A DNA stretch of 64,000 nt from Cellulomonas aerilata (GCF_007991755.1 NZ_BJYY01000001.1:62001-126000); one strand, 5' to 3'. Numbered from the stretch's first letter, positions 53,957 to 63,497 are shown. Notes: generated by a model from the sequence alone, not told the origin. Program-made: numbers and translations.

Positions 53957-54883
53957 TCAGCCCTTCAGGCCCGAGCGGGAGACGCCCTCGATGATGAACC
54001 GCTGCAGGAAGACGAACAGGATCAGCACCGGGACGCTGGCGATGACCGCACCGGCCATCAGCAGGTCGTAGCGGACGTTGTTCGCCGACTGCAGCGTGGA
54101 CAGGCCGGCGGGCAGCGTCTGGGCGTCAGGCCCGAACAGCACGTACACCGGCCACAGGAAGTCGTTCCAGTTCGTCAGGAGCGACAGCAGAGCGAGCGTG
54201 GCCAGCGCGGGCCGGGACAGCGGCAGGACGACCCGCCAGAAGATGCCCCACGGGCTGGCGCCGTCCAGGCGAGCGGCCTCCTCGAGCTCCAGCGGGATGC
54301 CGAGGAAGAACTGCCGCAGGAAGAACACCCCGAACGCCGACGCCGCCGTCGGCACGATCACCGCGAGCAGCGTGTTCAGCCACCGCAGCTCCCCGACGAT
54401 GAGGTAGTTCGGGATGATCAGGATGACCGGCGGGACGAACAGCGTCGCGATGATCGCCGCGAACACCAGCCGCTGACCGCGGAACTGCATGCGGGCCAGC
54501 GCGTACGCCGCGAGCGACGACGTGATCACGACCAGCAGCGCGTTGCCCAGCGCGGCGATCATGCTGTTGGCGAACCACCGCAGCACCGGGGTGCCCGACG
54601 CCGACAGGATCGACTCGTAGGCCTGGGTGGTGAACGGGCTCGGGATCCACGAGGCACCGACGGCCCCGGCGTCGTTCGAGGTCTTGAACGACGTCAGGAT
54701 CATGAACACCAGCGGGCTGATGAAGATGAGCGCCAGGACCGTCAGCACCACGTAGCGCAGCACGGTGCGGCCCGTGCTCTGCCCGGCGGCCAGACCGGCT
54801 CCGGACGACGAGGTGACCGGCTTGGGGCCGGCCCCACCCGACGCCCGACGGGGGTTCTGCGGGCGTTCCACGGTCGTGCTCAT
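53957..54883 (-). CDS. Sugar ABC transporter permease (MalG-like), arabino-oligosaccharide locus
   Basis: This 308-residue permease has six transmembrane helices and an EAA loop EEAARLDGASPWGIFWRVVL. The first 40 residues are hydrophilic. It follows the MalF-like gene by one base and precedes the GH43 lipoprotein. Its ATPase partner is not encoded in the locus. Confidence 0.93.
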   Translation of the reverse strand: MSTTVERPQNPRRASGGAGPKPVTSSSGAGLAAGQSTGRTVLRYVVLTVLALIFISPLVFMILTSFKTSNDAGAVGASWIPSPFTTQAYESILSASGTPVLRWFANSMIAALGNALLVVITSSLAAYALARMQFRGQRLVFAAIIATLFVPPVILIIPNYLIVGELRWLNTLLAVIVPTAASAFGVFFLRQFFLGIPLELEEAARLDGASPWGIFWRVVLPLSRPALATLALLSLLTNWNDFLWPVYVLFGPDAQTLPAGLSTLQSANNVRYDLLMAGAVIASVPVLILFVFLQRFIIEGVSRSGLKG

Positions 54884-54884
54884 G

Positions 54885-55844
54885 TCACGCCTTCCTCTCG
54901 CGGAACAGCCAGAACACCACGACGCTCAGCAGCATCAGGAAGAGCGTCAGCACGTAGCTCATCGCCGCTGCGGAGCCCATCTGGAAGTTGCGCAGGCCGG
55001 TCTGGGTGATCTCGTAGATCGCCGTGCGCGTCTCGCGTCCGGGGCCACCCGTGGTCATCAGGTAGGCCTGCCCAAACATGTTGGCCGAGGCGATGATCGT
55101 GATCATCGTGATGAAGCTCAGCACCGGTCGCAGGCCCGGGAACGTGACGTTCCAGAACTGCTGCCACTTGTTGGCGCCGTCCACCGTGGCGGCCTCGTAC
55201 AGCTCGCGCGGGATGTCCTGCAGGCCGGCGAGGTAGATCACCGCGTTGTACCCGAGGGTCCACCACACCGTGACGCCGACCAGCGCGACCCACGCCTCCG
55301 GGACGGAGCTGAGCCAGGGGATGTCGTCCGGCAGCCCGAGGTTCCCCAGGTAGGTGTTGATGAGGCCGATGTTCCGGTCGAGCAGGTACCGCCACAGCAC
55401 CGCGACCACGGCGACGCCGAGGACGTAGGGCGCGAAGTAGGCGGCACGGAACAGGTTGCGGCCGGGGAACTTCTGGTTCATCACCAGGGCCACCATGAGC
55501 GGCACGACCAGCAGCAGCGGGACGCTCGCCAGCGTGAAGATCGCGGTCGCCTGCATCGAGTTCCAGAACGTGCCGAACGTGATCGAGCTCGGGTCGAACA
55601 GGTCCTGGTAGTTCTGCAGGCCGACGAACGGCTTGCCGGGGAGCGTGTAGTCCCACTGGTGCAGGCTGATCCAGCCGCCGAGGATCACCGGGGCGATCAC
55701 GAATGTCAGGAACAGGACGAGGTACGGCGCCAGGAACAGCCACGGTGTCAGCCGCCCGTGGTTGGCGACGCCGCGCCGCGGCGCCCCTCGGCGGGTGGCC
55801 GCCTTCGATGCGGCGGGCGCCGCGGCGGACGTCGTCGTGGTCAT
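54885..55844 (-). CDS. Sugar ABC transporter permease (MalF-like), arabino-oligosaccharide locus
   Basis: This 319-residue permease has six helices and the coupling loop LYEAATVDGANKWQQFWNVT. An N-terminal basic region precedes TM1 (LTPWLFLAPYLVLFLTFVIA). It is translationally close to its neighbours: one base after the binding-protein stop and one base before the MalG-like start. Confidence 0.93.
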   Translation of the reverse strand: MTTTTSAAAPAASKAATRRGAPRRGVANHGRLTPWLFLAPYLVLFLTFVIAPVILGGWISLHQWDYTLPGKPFVGLQNYQDLFDPSSITFGTFWNSMQATAIFTLASVPLLLVVPLMVALVMNQKFPGRNLFRAAYFAPYVLGVAVVAVLWRYLLDRNIGLINTYLGNLGLPDDIPWLSSVPEAWVALVGVTVWWTLGYNAVIYLAGLQDIPRELYEAATVDGANKWQQFWNVTFPGLRPVLSFITMITIIASANMFGQAYLMTTGGPGRETRTAIYEITQTGLRNFQMGSAAAMSYVLTLFLMLLSVVVFWLFRERKA

Positions 55845-55845
55845 G

Positions 55846-57195
55846 TCAGCCTCCGAAGCTCTCGAGGTTGCGCTTCATCAGCTCGCTGGCCTGCTCGGCG
55901 GCCGTCGTCATGGCAGCCTCGGGCTCGGCGTTGCCGAGCACCGCCTCGGAGATCGCCGGCTCCAAGGCCTCGCCCTGCACCGTCGGGACGCCGGGGATCG
56001 GCGGCAGGAACCGCATGGTGTCGATCTTCTCGGCGATGACGGCCTGCGGCAGGCCCTCGAGGGCACCGGAGTCACGCACGGACTGGCGGGCGGGGATCAT
56101 GCCCGAGCCGGCCCACTCGCCGGACTGCTCGCTGATCCACGCGACGAAGACCTGCGCGGCGGCGTACTTGTTCTCGTCGTCGGTCGCCTGCTTGGTGATG
56201 AAGAAGTTGTGGGAGTCGGCCCACACCGCGTCCTCCTCACCGATCGTCGGGAAGGCCGCGATGCCGTAGTTGAGCCCCTCGGTGGCCTCGAGGTCGTTGA
56301 TCTGCCAGATCCCGTTGAAGTGGATCGACACCTCGCCGTTCTTGAACGCGACGTACTCCGCGTCCGGGTCCACGTTGCTCGGGCTCCACCCCTGGTCCAC
56401 GGCGCCCCGCATGAACTCCATGGCCTCCACACCCTCCGCGGAGTTGTAGAGCGCCTCGTCGCCCTCCTCGGCGTACGGCTCGCCACCGTTCTGCCACAGC
56501 AGCGACAGGTAGATCAGGTGCGCGGGCCACCGCTGCGGCATCCACAGGGGGGTGGCGTAGCCGGCGGCCTGCAGCTTGGGGATCGCCTCCTCGAGCGAGG
56601 CGAGGTCGGTCGGGGCCTCCGTGATGCCCGCCGCGGTGAAGTGGTCCTGGTTGTAGTACATCGCCAGGGAGTGCACGTCGAGCGGGATGCCGTAGCGCTG
56701 GTCGTTGTAGACGCTGGCGTCCCAGACCTCCTCGGTGAAGTCGTCGGCGCTGAGCTCCAGGTTCTCGGCCAGGTCGTCGAGCGGCACGATCACGTTGCGC
56801 GCGGCGTTGGTGGCGATCTGCGTCAGGTGCATGATCCCGACGTCGGGACCCTCACCCGCGTTCACCGCGGCGGGGACGCGCTGGTAGAACTCCGCCCACT
56901 GGACCGTGTTGGACTCGACCTTGATGTTCGGGTGCTCGGCCATGAAGTCGTCGACCATCTGGGTCATGAACGGTCCGTCACCACCGGTGAAGCCGTTCCA
57001 GTAGGACAGGGTGACCTCGGGGCCGTCGTACTCGCCGGTGAACTCGGGGGCCTCGGCGGCACCTCCACCCTGCGCCGCTTCCTCGGGGCTCGCGCCGCCC
57101 CCGCAGGCGGCGAGCGCGAGGCCCGCCACGACGGACATCGTTCCCAGCACGAACCGACGGCGCCGGGACGCACCAGAGCGAACTGCGGTACTCAT
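55846..57195 (-). CDS. Sugar ABC transporter substrate-binding lipoprotein, arabino-oligosaccharide locus
   Basis: This 449-residue extracellular solute-binding protein of family 1 type has a Tat/Sec-like signal with an RRRR patch (GASRRRRFVLGTM) and lipobox LALAACGG, suggesting lipid anchoring and possibly Tat export. The mature domain has VTLSYWNGFTGGDGPFMTQM and VWADSHNFFITKQATDD. ATG 57195 has a GAGGAG site seven bases upstream; the preceding ATG 57198 is an alternative. It is the first gene of the operon with the permeases and the GH43 lipoprotein. Confidence 0.93.
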   Translation of the reverse strand: MSTAVRSGASRRRRFVLGTMSVVAGLALAACGGGASPEEAAQGGGAAEAPEFTGEYDGPEVTLSYWNGFTGGDGPFMTQMVDDFMAEHPNIKVESNTVQWAEFYQRVPAAVNAGEGPDVGIMHLTQIATNAARNVIVPLDDLAENLELSADDFTEEVWDASVYNDQRYGIPLDVHSLAMYYNQDHFTAAGITEAPTDLASLEEAIPKLQAAGYATPLWMPQRWPAHLIYLSLLWQNGGEPYAEEGDEALYNSAEGVEAMEFMRGAVDQGWSPSNVDPDAEYVAFKNGEVSIHFNGIWQINDLEATEGLNYGIAAFPTIGEEDAVWADSHNFFITKQATDDENKYAAAQVFVAWISEQSGEWAGSGMIPARQSVRDSGALEGLPQAVIAEKIDTMRFLPPIPGVPTVQGEALEPAISEAVLGNAEPEAAMTTAAEQASELMKRNLESFGG

Positions 57196-57298
57196 CATTG
57201 AGCTCCTCGTGACGCTGCCCGGCACGCTGTAGCGGTCCGGGGCAGACCGACCTGCAAACCTTGCTCCTCGTTCGTACACCTTTTGTCGGGTTCCGGCA

Positions 57299-57308
57299 TG
57301 TCTAGACA
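57299..57308. promoter_or_regulatory. Palindrome TGTCTAGACA, candidate operator
   Basis: This perfect 10-bp palindrome stands in the 289-base gap about 100 bases upstream of the binding-protein start. It is one of few AT-containing palindromes in the region and is a candidate site for the operon's regulator, which is not encoded nearby. Confidence 0.4.
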
Positions 57309-57383
57309 GGCTGGGCCGCGGATCCGTCATCGAGCCGTGACCAACGGGCGGCCTCGCCGGGCGGCGCGGCCGTCGGGGCGGCC

Positions 57384-57431
57384 GCCGGGGTGGGCGCCGG
57401 GGTGGGCGCCGGGGTGGGCGCCGGGGTGGGC
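57384..57431. repeat. Four 12-bp tandem repeats between GH43 and importer operons
   Basis: Four exact copies of GCCGGGGTGGGC occur head to tail, directly before the GH43 terminator hairpin. No function is visible. Confidence 0.75.
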
Positions 57432-57443
57432 GCCGGGCCCGGC

Positions 57444-57469
57444 CACCGGAGCCCGGCGGGGCTCCGGTG
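57444..57469 (-). terminator. Terminator after the secreted GH43 gene
   Basis: The arms CACCGGAGCCC and GGGCTCCGGTG form a perfect 11-bp stem with a GGCG loop, 16 bases past the GH43 stop on the minus strand. It implies that the downstream importer operon needs its own promoter. Confidence 0.7.
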
Positions 57470-57484
57470 ACCGGTCCGGACACC

Positions 57485-59845
57485 TCAGTCCTGGTAGACG
57501 CGGAACCAGTCGAACCGGGACGTCGCCGGCGCGCCGCCCTCGGCGGGGTTGCGGCCGTGCGAGATGAGGCCGATCCGGAGGTCGGAGTCCGCGGGCAGCG
57601 TCCAGACGCCACCCTCGACCCAGGTCGACGACCCCTCCGCGCGGGTGAACGCCTGCAGCTCGTGCTCGCCCGAGGCATCGGTGCGGTGCACGAGACGCAG
57701 GTAGGTGGTGACCTCCCCGGGCGGGCCGATGATCGTCCCGCCGTAGGACAGCCCGTCGGCGAACGGCATCTCCTTGCCGAACTCGGTCTGCCGCGTGTTC
57801 CAAATCGCGACGTGCGACAGGCGCAGGAACAGGTCGTCGTCGACGTAGGCGACCAGTCCGCCCTGCTGGAAGTTGCGGATCTCGTTCAGTCCGAGGTCGA
57901 TGGAGACCTTGGTCTCCACGGTCCAGTCGCCGTCGGGCGCGTCGCGCAGCAGGATCCCGGCGGTGTTGCCGGTGCCGACCAGGTCCGCGGTCTCCACCTG
58001 CCAGCGGAGCTCGCCCCCGGACACGGTGACGTCCGGGTCGCGCACGACCTCCCAGCCGGCGGAGGGAGCCGCGGCGTCGAACTCGTCGCTGAGACCGGGC
58101 ACCAGGGTCCCGGGCGTGGGCGCCGGCTCGACCGCGGTGACGGGCTCGGCGAGCCCGACCACGGAGAGGTTGTCGACGTCGACACCCTCGTCGGCCGCGT
58201 ACACCCCCGCCTGACCGTTCAGGCGCGTGCTCTCGGGCAGGTCCAGCACGACGTGCGCGAGCGGGTCACCCAGCCGGGCCTCGGTCAGCTCGGCGTGCGC
58301 AGCGCCGGCACGCACCTCCAGGGCGAGGTTGTGCCAGGTGCCCGTGTGGCCGGCGGGGAGCTCTGCGCTCGCCTCGCCGGTGACCGTGCCGCGCGCGACG
58401 GTCCGGACGGTCAGCGTGCCGGCGTCCGGATCGACGAGCGCCTGGATGGCGGTGCCGGTGCCCTGGCGGTGCTTGGGACCGTCCACCTGCCACCGGGAGG
58501 CGGCCACGAGGCCGTAGACGCCGTCCTCGTCGTCGTCCTGACGCAGGTCCGCCTCGACCCGGACGTCCGCCGGGGCGGCCGCGCGGGTGACGAGGAGGTT
58601 GCCGTCGTCGTCGTCGGACTCCTGGAAGCGACCCGACTGGGGGTCGACCTCGTCGTCCCAGTCGCCGTCGCCGCGGAAGGCGCGCGCGTCGTCGTCGAAC
58701 GTCGTCACGGCGCGCCCGCTCGTCACCGGGGCCACCTGCGGCCCCTCGGACGGGCCCGCGCCGGCGTTGACGCTCGGCCAGCCGTCGACCCAGTCCAGGC
58801 GGTCGATCAGCATGGGCCGCTCGTTGATGCCGAACGGGTCGTCGAGGTACGGGTCGGCGCGGTCGAGGGCGTGGTAGACGATCCAGTCCTGACCGGCGAG
58901 GTCGGTGACCACCGCGTTGTGCCCGGCGCCGATGAACGCGTTGCCGTTCTGGTACAGGGTCGGCGTGCCGCCCGCGCGCGACTGGTCGAGGGGGACGCCG
59001 TCGCGGTCGACGTACGGCCCGCGGACGTCCTGCGACCGGCCGACGTGGACGCTGTAGCCCGTCGTCGGACCGGCGCAGCAGTTGGCCGTCGAGGCGAACA
59101 GGTACCACCAGCCGTCGTGCTGCACGACGTAGGAGCCCTCGAACTTGTTGTCGATCGCGACCTGGGTCGCCGGCCCCACCGCCTCCGTGCCGGTCTCGTC
59201 GAGCTCGGTGACCCACAGGCCGCCGTAGTACGAGCCGAAGAACAGGTACTGGGTCCCGTCCTCCGTCATCACGTGGTGCGGGTCGAACGTCCACAGGTAG
59301 TTGTCCGCCGCCACACGGCGCGGGTCCACCACGGCGTCGCCCGAGTCCGTCCAGGGTCCCGTCGGCGTGGGCGCGGTGGCGACGCCGATCGCGTTGTCGT
59401 TGCGCTCCGGGTTCGTGCCGGTCTCGGTGACGACGTAGTAGAGCCGGTACTCGCCGTCGACGTAGCGGATGTCCGGCGCCCACAGGGCGGCCCTGTTGGC
59501 GGTGTCGGCCCACGCCGGGATGGTCGCCTCGGTGAAGGCGTCCCCGACGTACTCCCAGTCGACGAGGTCGTCCGAGCGCGAGATCGGGAGCAGGTGTCGG
59601 GTGCCCTCGCCCTCCCGTAGCGGATCGGTGGTGCCGTAGGCGTACCACCAGCCGTCCTTGCCGCGGATCACGGCCGGGTCGGCGAAGGTGTCGGCGAAAT
59701 CGGCGCTCACCGGGTTGGTGTAGGTGGCGGTCGGGTCGGGTCCGTCGGCCGTGCGGGTCTGCGCGACGGAGGGCGCGGTGCCGGCGAGACCGAGGACGAG
59801 GGTGGTGGCGGCCACGGTGGCCAGGGCGGAACGGTGTGATGTCAC
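57485..59845 (-). CDS. Secreted GH43 endo-1,5-arabinanase-like enzyme with C-terminal concanavalin-type modules
   Basis: This 786-residue protein has a Sec signal (about residues 1-29, ending SVAQT). The GH43 propeller (about 35-345) shows DTFADPAVIRGKDGWWYAYG (base D), YLWTFDPHHVMTEDGTQYLF and NKFEGSYVVQHDGWWYLFAS (acid E). The latter two, with ANCCAGPTTGYSVHVGRSQD, resemble arabinan endo-1,5-arabinosidases. Two jelly-roll-like modules follow (about 355-575 and 590-786), the last resembling DUF1349/laminin-G types that often bind or sense xylan/arabinan. GTG 59845 follows AAGGGG. It would cut arabinan outside the cell for the adjacent importer. Confidence 0.9.
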   Translation of the reverse strand: MTSHRSALATVAATTLVLGLAGTAPSVAQTRTADGPDPTATYTNPVSADFADTFADPAVIRGKDGWWYAYGTTDPLREGEGTRHLLPISRSDDLVDWEYVGDAFTEATIPAWADTANRAALWAPDIRYVDGEYRLYYVVTETGTNPERNDNAIGVATAPTPTGPWTDSGDAVVDPRRVAADNYLWTFDPHHVMTEDGTQYLFFGSYYGGLWVTELDETGTEAVGPATQVAIDNKFEGSYVVQHDGWWYLFASTANCCAGPTTGYSVHVGRSQDVRGPYVDRDGVPLDQSRAGGTPTLYQNGNAFIGAGHNAVVTDLAGQDWIVYHALDRADPYLDDPFGINERPMLIDRLDWVDGWPSVNAGAGPSEGPQVAPVTSGRAVTTFDDDARAFRGDGDWDDEVDPQSGRFQESDDDDGNLLVTRAAAPADVRVEADLRQDDDEDGVYGLVAASRWQVDGPKHRQGTGTAIQALVDPDAGTLTVRTVARGTVTGEASAELPAGHTGTWHNLALEVRAGAAHAELTEARLGDPLAHVVLDLPESTRLNGQAGVYAADEGVDVDNLSVVGLAEPVTAVEPAPTPGTLVPGLSDEFDAAAPSAGWEVVRDPDVTVSGGELRWQVETADLVGTGNTAGILLRDAPDGDWTVETKVSIDLGLNEIRNFQQGGLVAYVDDDLFLRLSHVAIWNTRQTEFGKEMPFADGLSYGGTIIGPPGEVTTYLRLVHRTDASGEHELQAFTRAEGSSTWVEGGVWTLPADSDLRIGLISHGRNPAEGGAPATSRFDWFRVYQD

Positions 59846-60015
59846 TGGTGACCCCTTGTGGAGGCGGTGCGTCGTCGTTGACGCGCCTCCCTGTCTACTC
59901 CCCGCCACCCACACCCGCGAGGCGTTCGTCCGGCTCGTCCTCCGCCGCCGGCCGTGCGCGCGCCGGGACGTGGCAGCCTGGGCGCAGGACGTCGTCGGAC
60001 ATCGAGGGGACCACC

Positions 60016-60618
60016 GTGAGCGAGCAGAGCCTGATCGGGATCGAGCGGTTCGCCGTCGACCAGAAGATCACGATGATGGTCAACCGCTACCAGATCCGAG
60101 AGCTGGACGCCGAGGGCCGCCCCGGCGCCGTGCTCGCCGTCGCGCAGCAGAAGCGGATGGCGTTCAAGGAGCAGGTGACCTTCTACACCGACGAGGACCG
60201 CCGCACCCCGGTGTTCTCGTTCCGCGCGCGGCAGCGGATGGACCTCGGCGCGACGTACGACGTGACCGACGCCCGCGGGAACCCCCTCGGGGAGTTCCGC
60301 AAGGACTTCGCGCAGTCGCTGCTGCGCTCGACGTGGCACCTGCAGTCCGCCGGGGTGGACGCCGTCGGGCAGGAGCGGGACGCGACCATCGCCCTGCTGC
60401 GCCGGGGGTGGGAGCTGCTGCCCGTCCTCAACGACCTGCCGTCCCCGTTCCTGTTCCACTTCGACTTCGCCGACCGCGGGACCGGGGCGGTCGTCATGTC
60501 GTCCGAACGACGCCGGGCCCTGCGCGACCGCTACGTCGTCACGGTGCCGGGCGGCGTGCTCGACGGGCGGGTCGCGGCGGCGATGGCCGTGGCCCTCGAC
60601 GCGCTGCAGTCGCGGTGA
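60016..60618 (+). CDS. LURP-one-related (Tubby-like C-terminal) family protein
   Basis: This 200-residue protein resembles the LURP-one/scramblase-like fold: an N-terminal GIERFAVDQKITMMVNRYQI, then alternating strands such as AVAQQKRMAFKEQVTFYTDE, and an FHFDFADRG C-terminal strand. Such proteins may bind lipids at the membrane face. GTG 60016 has a GAGGGGA site. Its stop overlaps the following methyltransferase start by 4 bp (GTGA). Confidence 0.8.
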   Translation: MSEQSLIGIERFAVDQKITMMVNRYQIRELDAEGRPGAVLAVAQQKRMAFKEQVTFYTDEDRRTPVFSFRARQRMDLGATYDVTDARGNPLGEFRKDFAQSLLRSTWHLQSAGVDAVGQERDATIALLRRGWELLPVLNDLPSPFLFHFDFADRGTGAVVMSSERRRALRDRYVVTVPGGVLDGRVAAAMAVALDALQSR

Positions 60619-61268
60619 GCGACCGCTCGGGCCGCCCGGCCGGCGGGCCCGGGAGCGACGCCGGCCGGGCGCCGTCCCGCTGGGAGCTGCAGGTCCGGGC
60701 GAACCCGGACCACTCGCACTGGTACGTGCAGCGGTTCCGGCAGATGGCCGCGCGCGGCGCCGACCTGGCCGGCGAGGCGCGTCTGGTCGACGCCATGGTC
60801 GCGCGAGGCTCCCGCGTGCTGGACGCCGGCTGCGGCCCGGGACGGGTCGGGGCCGAGCTCGCCGCGCGCGGGCACACCGTGGTCGGCGTGGACGTCGACC
60901 CGGTCCTGGTCGAGGCGGCGCAGACCGACCACCCCGGACCGACGTGGCTCGTCGGGGACCTGGCCGAGCTCGACCTGCCCGCCCGCGGCGTCCCGGAGCC
61001 GTTCGACGCGATCGTCTGCGCGGGCAACGTCCTGACGTTCCTGGCACCGGGCACGGAGGTCGAGGTCCTGCGGCGGATGGCGGCCCATCTGGCGCCGGGC
61101 GGGCGGGTGGTCACCGGGTTCGGAGCCGGCCGCGGGTACGGCTTCGACGCCTTCCTCGACGACGCGGCGCAGGCAGGGCTGGCGGTCGACGTCACGCTGT
61201 CCACCTGGGACCTGCGCCCCTTCGGACCGGGGTCGGACTTCCTGGTCGCGGTGCTGTCCGCGCGGTAG
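60615..61268 (+). CDS. Class I SAM-dependent methyltransferase
   Basis: This 217-residue methyltransferase has motif I SRVLDAGCGPGRVGAELAAR for S-adenosylmethionine binding, an acidic motif II GVDVDPVLVEAA, and FDAIVCAGNVLTFLAPG as motif IV. Substrate unknown. It is translationally coupled to the LURP-like gene by GTGA, suggesting a joint role. An extended N-terminus (about 45 residues) precedes the fold. Confidence 0.91.
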   Translation: MSDRSGRPAGGPGSDAGRAPSRWELQVRANPDHSHWYVQRFRQMAARGADLAGEARLVDAMVARGSRVLDAGCGPGRVGAELAARGHTVVGVDVDPVLVEAAQTDHPGPTWLVGDLAELDLPARGVPEPFDAIVCAGNVLTFLAPGTEVEVLRRMAAHLAPGGRVVTGFGAGRGYGFDAFLDDAAQAGLAVDVTLSTWDLRPFGPGSDFLVAVLSAR

Positions 61269-61494
61269 CGCGGCCGGGTGGTAGCGCGGCCGGGCGGGTG
61301 CCCGCCGGTGCCCGGCGTCGGTGGTGGTGCGCGGAGCCGGTCGTGCGGTCGACGGTCGCGACGGTCCCCACGGGGTGGCGCGGCGGACCGCTCCGACGAC
61401 GACCCGGGGGCCCCGCGGACCGTCGTTGATGCCGGTCGCACGCCAGTGGTCTGATGGCCCCGCTGTCGCGCGGCGAGCCGGAGGAGGAGTGCGG

Positions 61495-62757
61495 ATGAGT
61501 GTGGACACGCTGGTCGGTCGGGGCAGGGTGCGCCTCGCCGTCCCCCTGGTCGGCCGCGACCCGGACGAGCCGCACCGCGCCGCGACGCCGCTCGAGCTCT
61601 TCTTCGACCTCGTGTTCGTCGTCGCGGTCGCCCTCGCGGCAGCGAGCCTGCACCACGGGATCGCCGACGGGCACGCACCGGAGACGGTCCTCGGCTTCAC
61701 GCTGGTGTTCTTCGCCGTCTACTGGGCCTGGGTCAACTTCACCTGGTTCGCGTCCTCCTTCGACACCGACGACCTCGTGTTCCGCCTCGCCACCTTCGTC
61801 ACGATGGGGGGCGCGCTCGTCTTCGCGGCCGGCGTCCCGCGCGCGGTCGAGGGGCTGGACTTCGACGTCGCCGTCATCGGCTACGCGATCATGCGCATCG
61901 CCCAGATCGCGGAGTGGCTCCGCGTCGCCGCCAGCGGCGGGCCGCGCGCCCCGGCCGGGCGACGGTTCGTCATCGGGCTGCTCGTGCTGCAGACGGCGTG
62001 GCTGACCATCACCGCCGTCGCACCCGAGCGAGCGCTCGTACCGCTGTGGATCCTGCTGGCCCTGGGCGAGATGGGCGTCCCGATCTGGGCGGAGCGGGCG
62101 GCGCGCACGTCCTGGCACACCGGCCACATCGCCGAGCGGTACGGCCTGTTCATGATCATCGTGCTGGGCGAGTCCGTGCTCGCGGGCTCCCTCGCCATCC
62201 AGACGGTCCTCGACGAGGGAGCGTTCACCGCACCGCTCCTGCAGATCGTCGGCGGCGGGCTGCTCGTGCTGTTCGCCATGTGGTGGGTGTACTTCGAGCG
62301 TCCGGAGGACTGGATGCTCCGGCGCCTGCCGACGGCGTTCGTCTGGTCGTACCTCCACCTCGTCGTCTTCGCCGCGGTCGCGGCGGTCGGCGCCGGGCTG
62401 GCGGTCGCGCTGGAGCACGCGACCGGGCACGGGGAGATCGGCGCGACCGGGGCGGCCCTGAGCGTCGCCGTCCCCCTCGCGGCGTACCTGCTGAGCCTGT
62501 GGTCGATGTACGTCCGGTCGGACGACGCGCCGATCCGCCGCGTGGGCATCCCGGTCCTCGCGCTGCTGGTCCTCGCGGCCGTGCTGACGCCGTGGCCGGT
62601 CCTGGCGATGGGCGTGCTGCTGGTGGTGTACATCGCGCTCAAGCTGCGGCTGGGCGCGACCTCCGGCGCCGGCGCGCCCGTGGCGGCGGCCGGGGTCGGG
62701 GCCGCAACTGGGGCCGGGGCCACGGGCTCGGACCAGTCTGCGACCGTCTCACCATGA
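61495..62757 (+). CDS. Low temperature requirement A (LtrA)-family membrane protein
   Basis: This 420-residue polytopic membrane protein of the LtrA family has about eleven helices. LELFFDLVFVVAVALAAASL and ERYGLFMIIVLGESVLAGSL are the two hallmark segments with conserved acidic residues in membrane helices. The name comes from Listeria cold growth, but the molecular role is unknown. ATG 61495 has a GGAGGAGG site. The C-terminus is low in complexity (Ala/Gly repeats). Its stop overlaps the next ATG (ATGA). Confidence 0.93.
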   Translation: MSVDTLVGRGRVRLAVPLVGRDPDEPHRAATPLELFFDLVFVVAVALAAASLHHGIADGHAPETVLGFTLVFFAVYWAWVNFTWFASSFDTDDLVFRLATFVTMGGALVFAAGVPRAVEGLDFDVAVIGYAIMRIAQIAEWLRVAASGGPRAPAGRRFVIGLLVLQTAWLTITAVAPERALVPLWILLALGEMGVPIWAERAARTSWHTGHIAERYGLFMIIVLGESVLAGSLAIQTVLDEGAFTAPLLQIVGGGLLVLFAMWWVYFERPEDWMLRRLPTAFVWSYLHLVVFAAVAAVGAGLAVALEHATGHGEIGATGAALSVAVPLAAYLLSLWSMYVRSDDAPIRRVGIPVLALLVLAAVLTPWPVLAMGVLLVVYIALKLRLGATSGAGAPVAAAGVGAATGAGATGSDQSATVSP

Positions 62758-63497
62758 GTCACGCGTCGACCGCGGACCCGGAGTACCCCCTGTCCGGGCG
62801 CCACGCGTCGACCGTCGCCGACCTCGACCGCCTCGTGGTGGAGTGCCGCGCCTGCCCACGCCTGGTCGCCTGGCGCGAGGAGGTCGCCGTCGTGAAGCGG
62901 GCGGCGTTCCGCGACGAGACCTACTGGGCCCGCCCGGCACCCGGGTTCGGGGACGAGCGCGCACCGGTGCTCGTCGTCGGGCTCGCGCCGGCGGCGCACG
63001 GCGCGAACCGCACCGGGCGCATGTTCACCGGGGACCGCAGCGGGGACTTCCTCTTCGCGGCGCTGCACCGCACCGGCTTCGCGTCGCAGCCCACGTCGAC
63101 CCACCGCGGCGACGGGCTGACGCTCACAGGTCTGCGGATGACGGCACCGGTGCGGTGCGCTCCCCCGGCCAACCTGCCGACACCGGACGAGCGACGGCGG
63201 TGCGGGCCGTGGCTCGGCCGGGAGCTGGAGCTGGTCGACCCCGACGTCGTGGTCGTGCTGGGCGGCTTCGGGTGGCAGGCGCTGCTGGCGACCCTGGAGG
63301 AGCAGGGGTGGCGCGTGCCCCGGCCACGCCCACGGTTCGGGCACGGGGCCGAGGTGGAGCTCACCGGACCCGCCGGGCGCATGCTCACCCTGCTCGGGTG
63401 CTTCCACGTGAGCCAGCAGAACACGTTCACCGGGCGGCTCACCCCGGCGATGCTCGACGCCGTCCTGCTGCGGGCGCGCGAGCTGACCGGCCTCTGA
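62754..63497 (+). CDS. Uracil-DNA glycosylase, family 5-like (UDGb)
   Basis: This 247-residue repair enzyme removes uracil (and other deaminated bases) from DNA. Four cysteines at 31, 34, 135 and 150 match the 4Fe-4S cluster of family 4/5 UDGs. The uracil-binding motif is GLAPAAHGANRTGRMFTGDR, in which the residue after GLAP is A, as in family 5 enzymes, rather than the Glu of family 4. The second motif is HVSQQNTFTGRL. ATG 62754 overlaps the LtrA stop by 4 bp. Confidence 0.93.
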   Translation: MSHASTADPEYPLSGRHASTVADLDRLVVECRACPRLVAWREEVAVVKRAAFRDETYWARPAPGFGDERAPVLVVGLAPAAHGANRTGRMFTGDRSGDFLFAALHRTGFASQPTSTHRGDGLTLTGLRMTAPVRCAPPANLPTPDERRRCGPWLGRELELVDPDVVVVLGGFGWQALLATLEEQGWRVPRPRPRFGHGAEVELTGPAGRMLTLLGCFHVSQQNTFTGRLTPAMLDAVLLRARELTGL

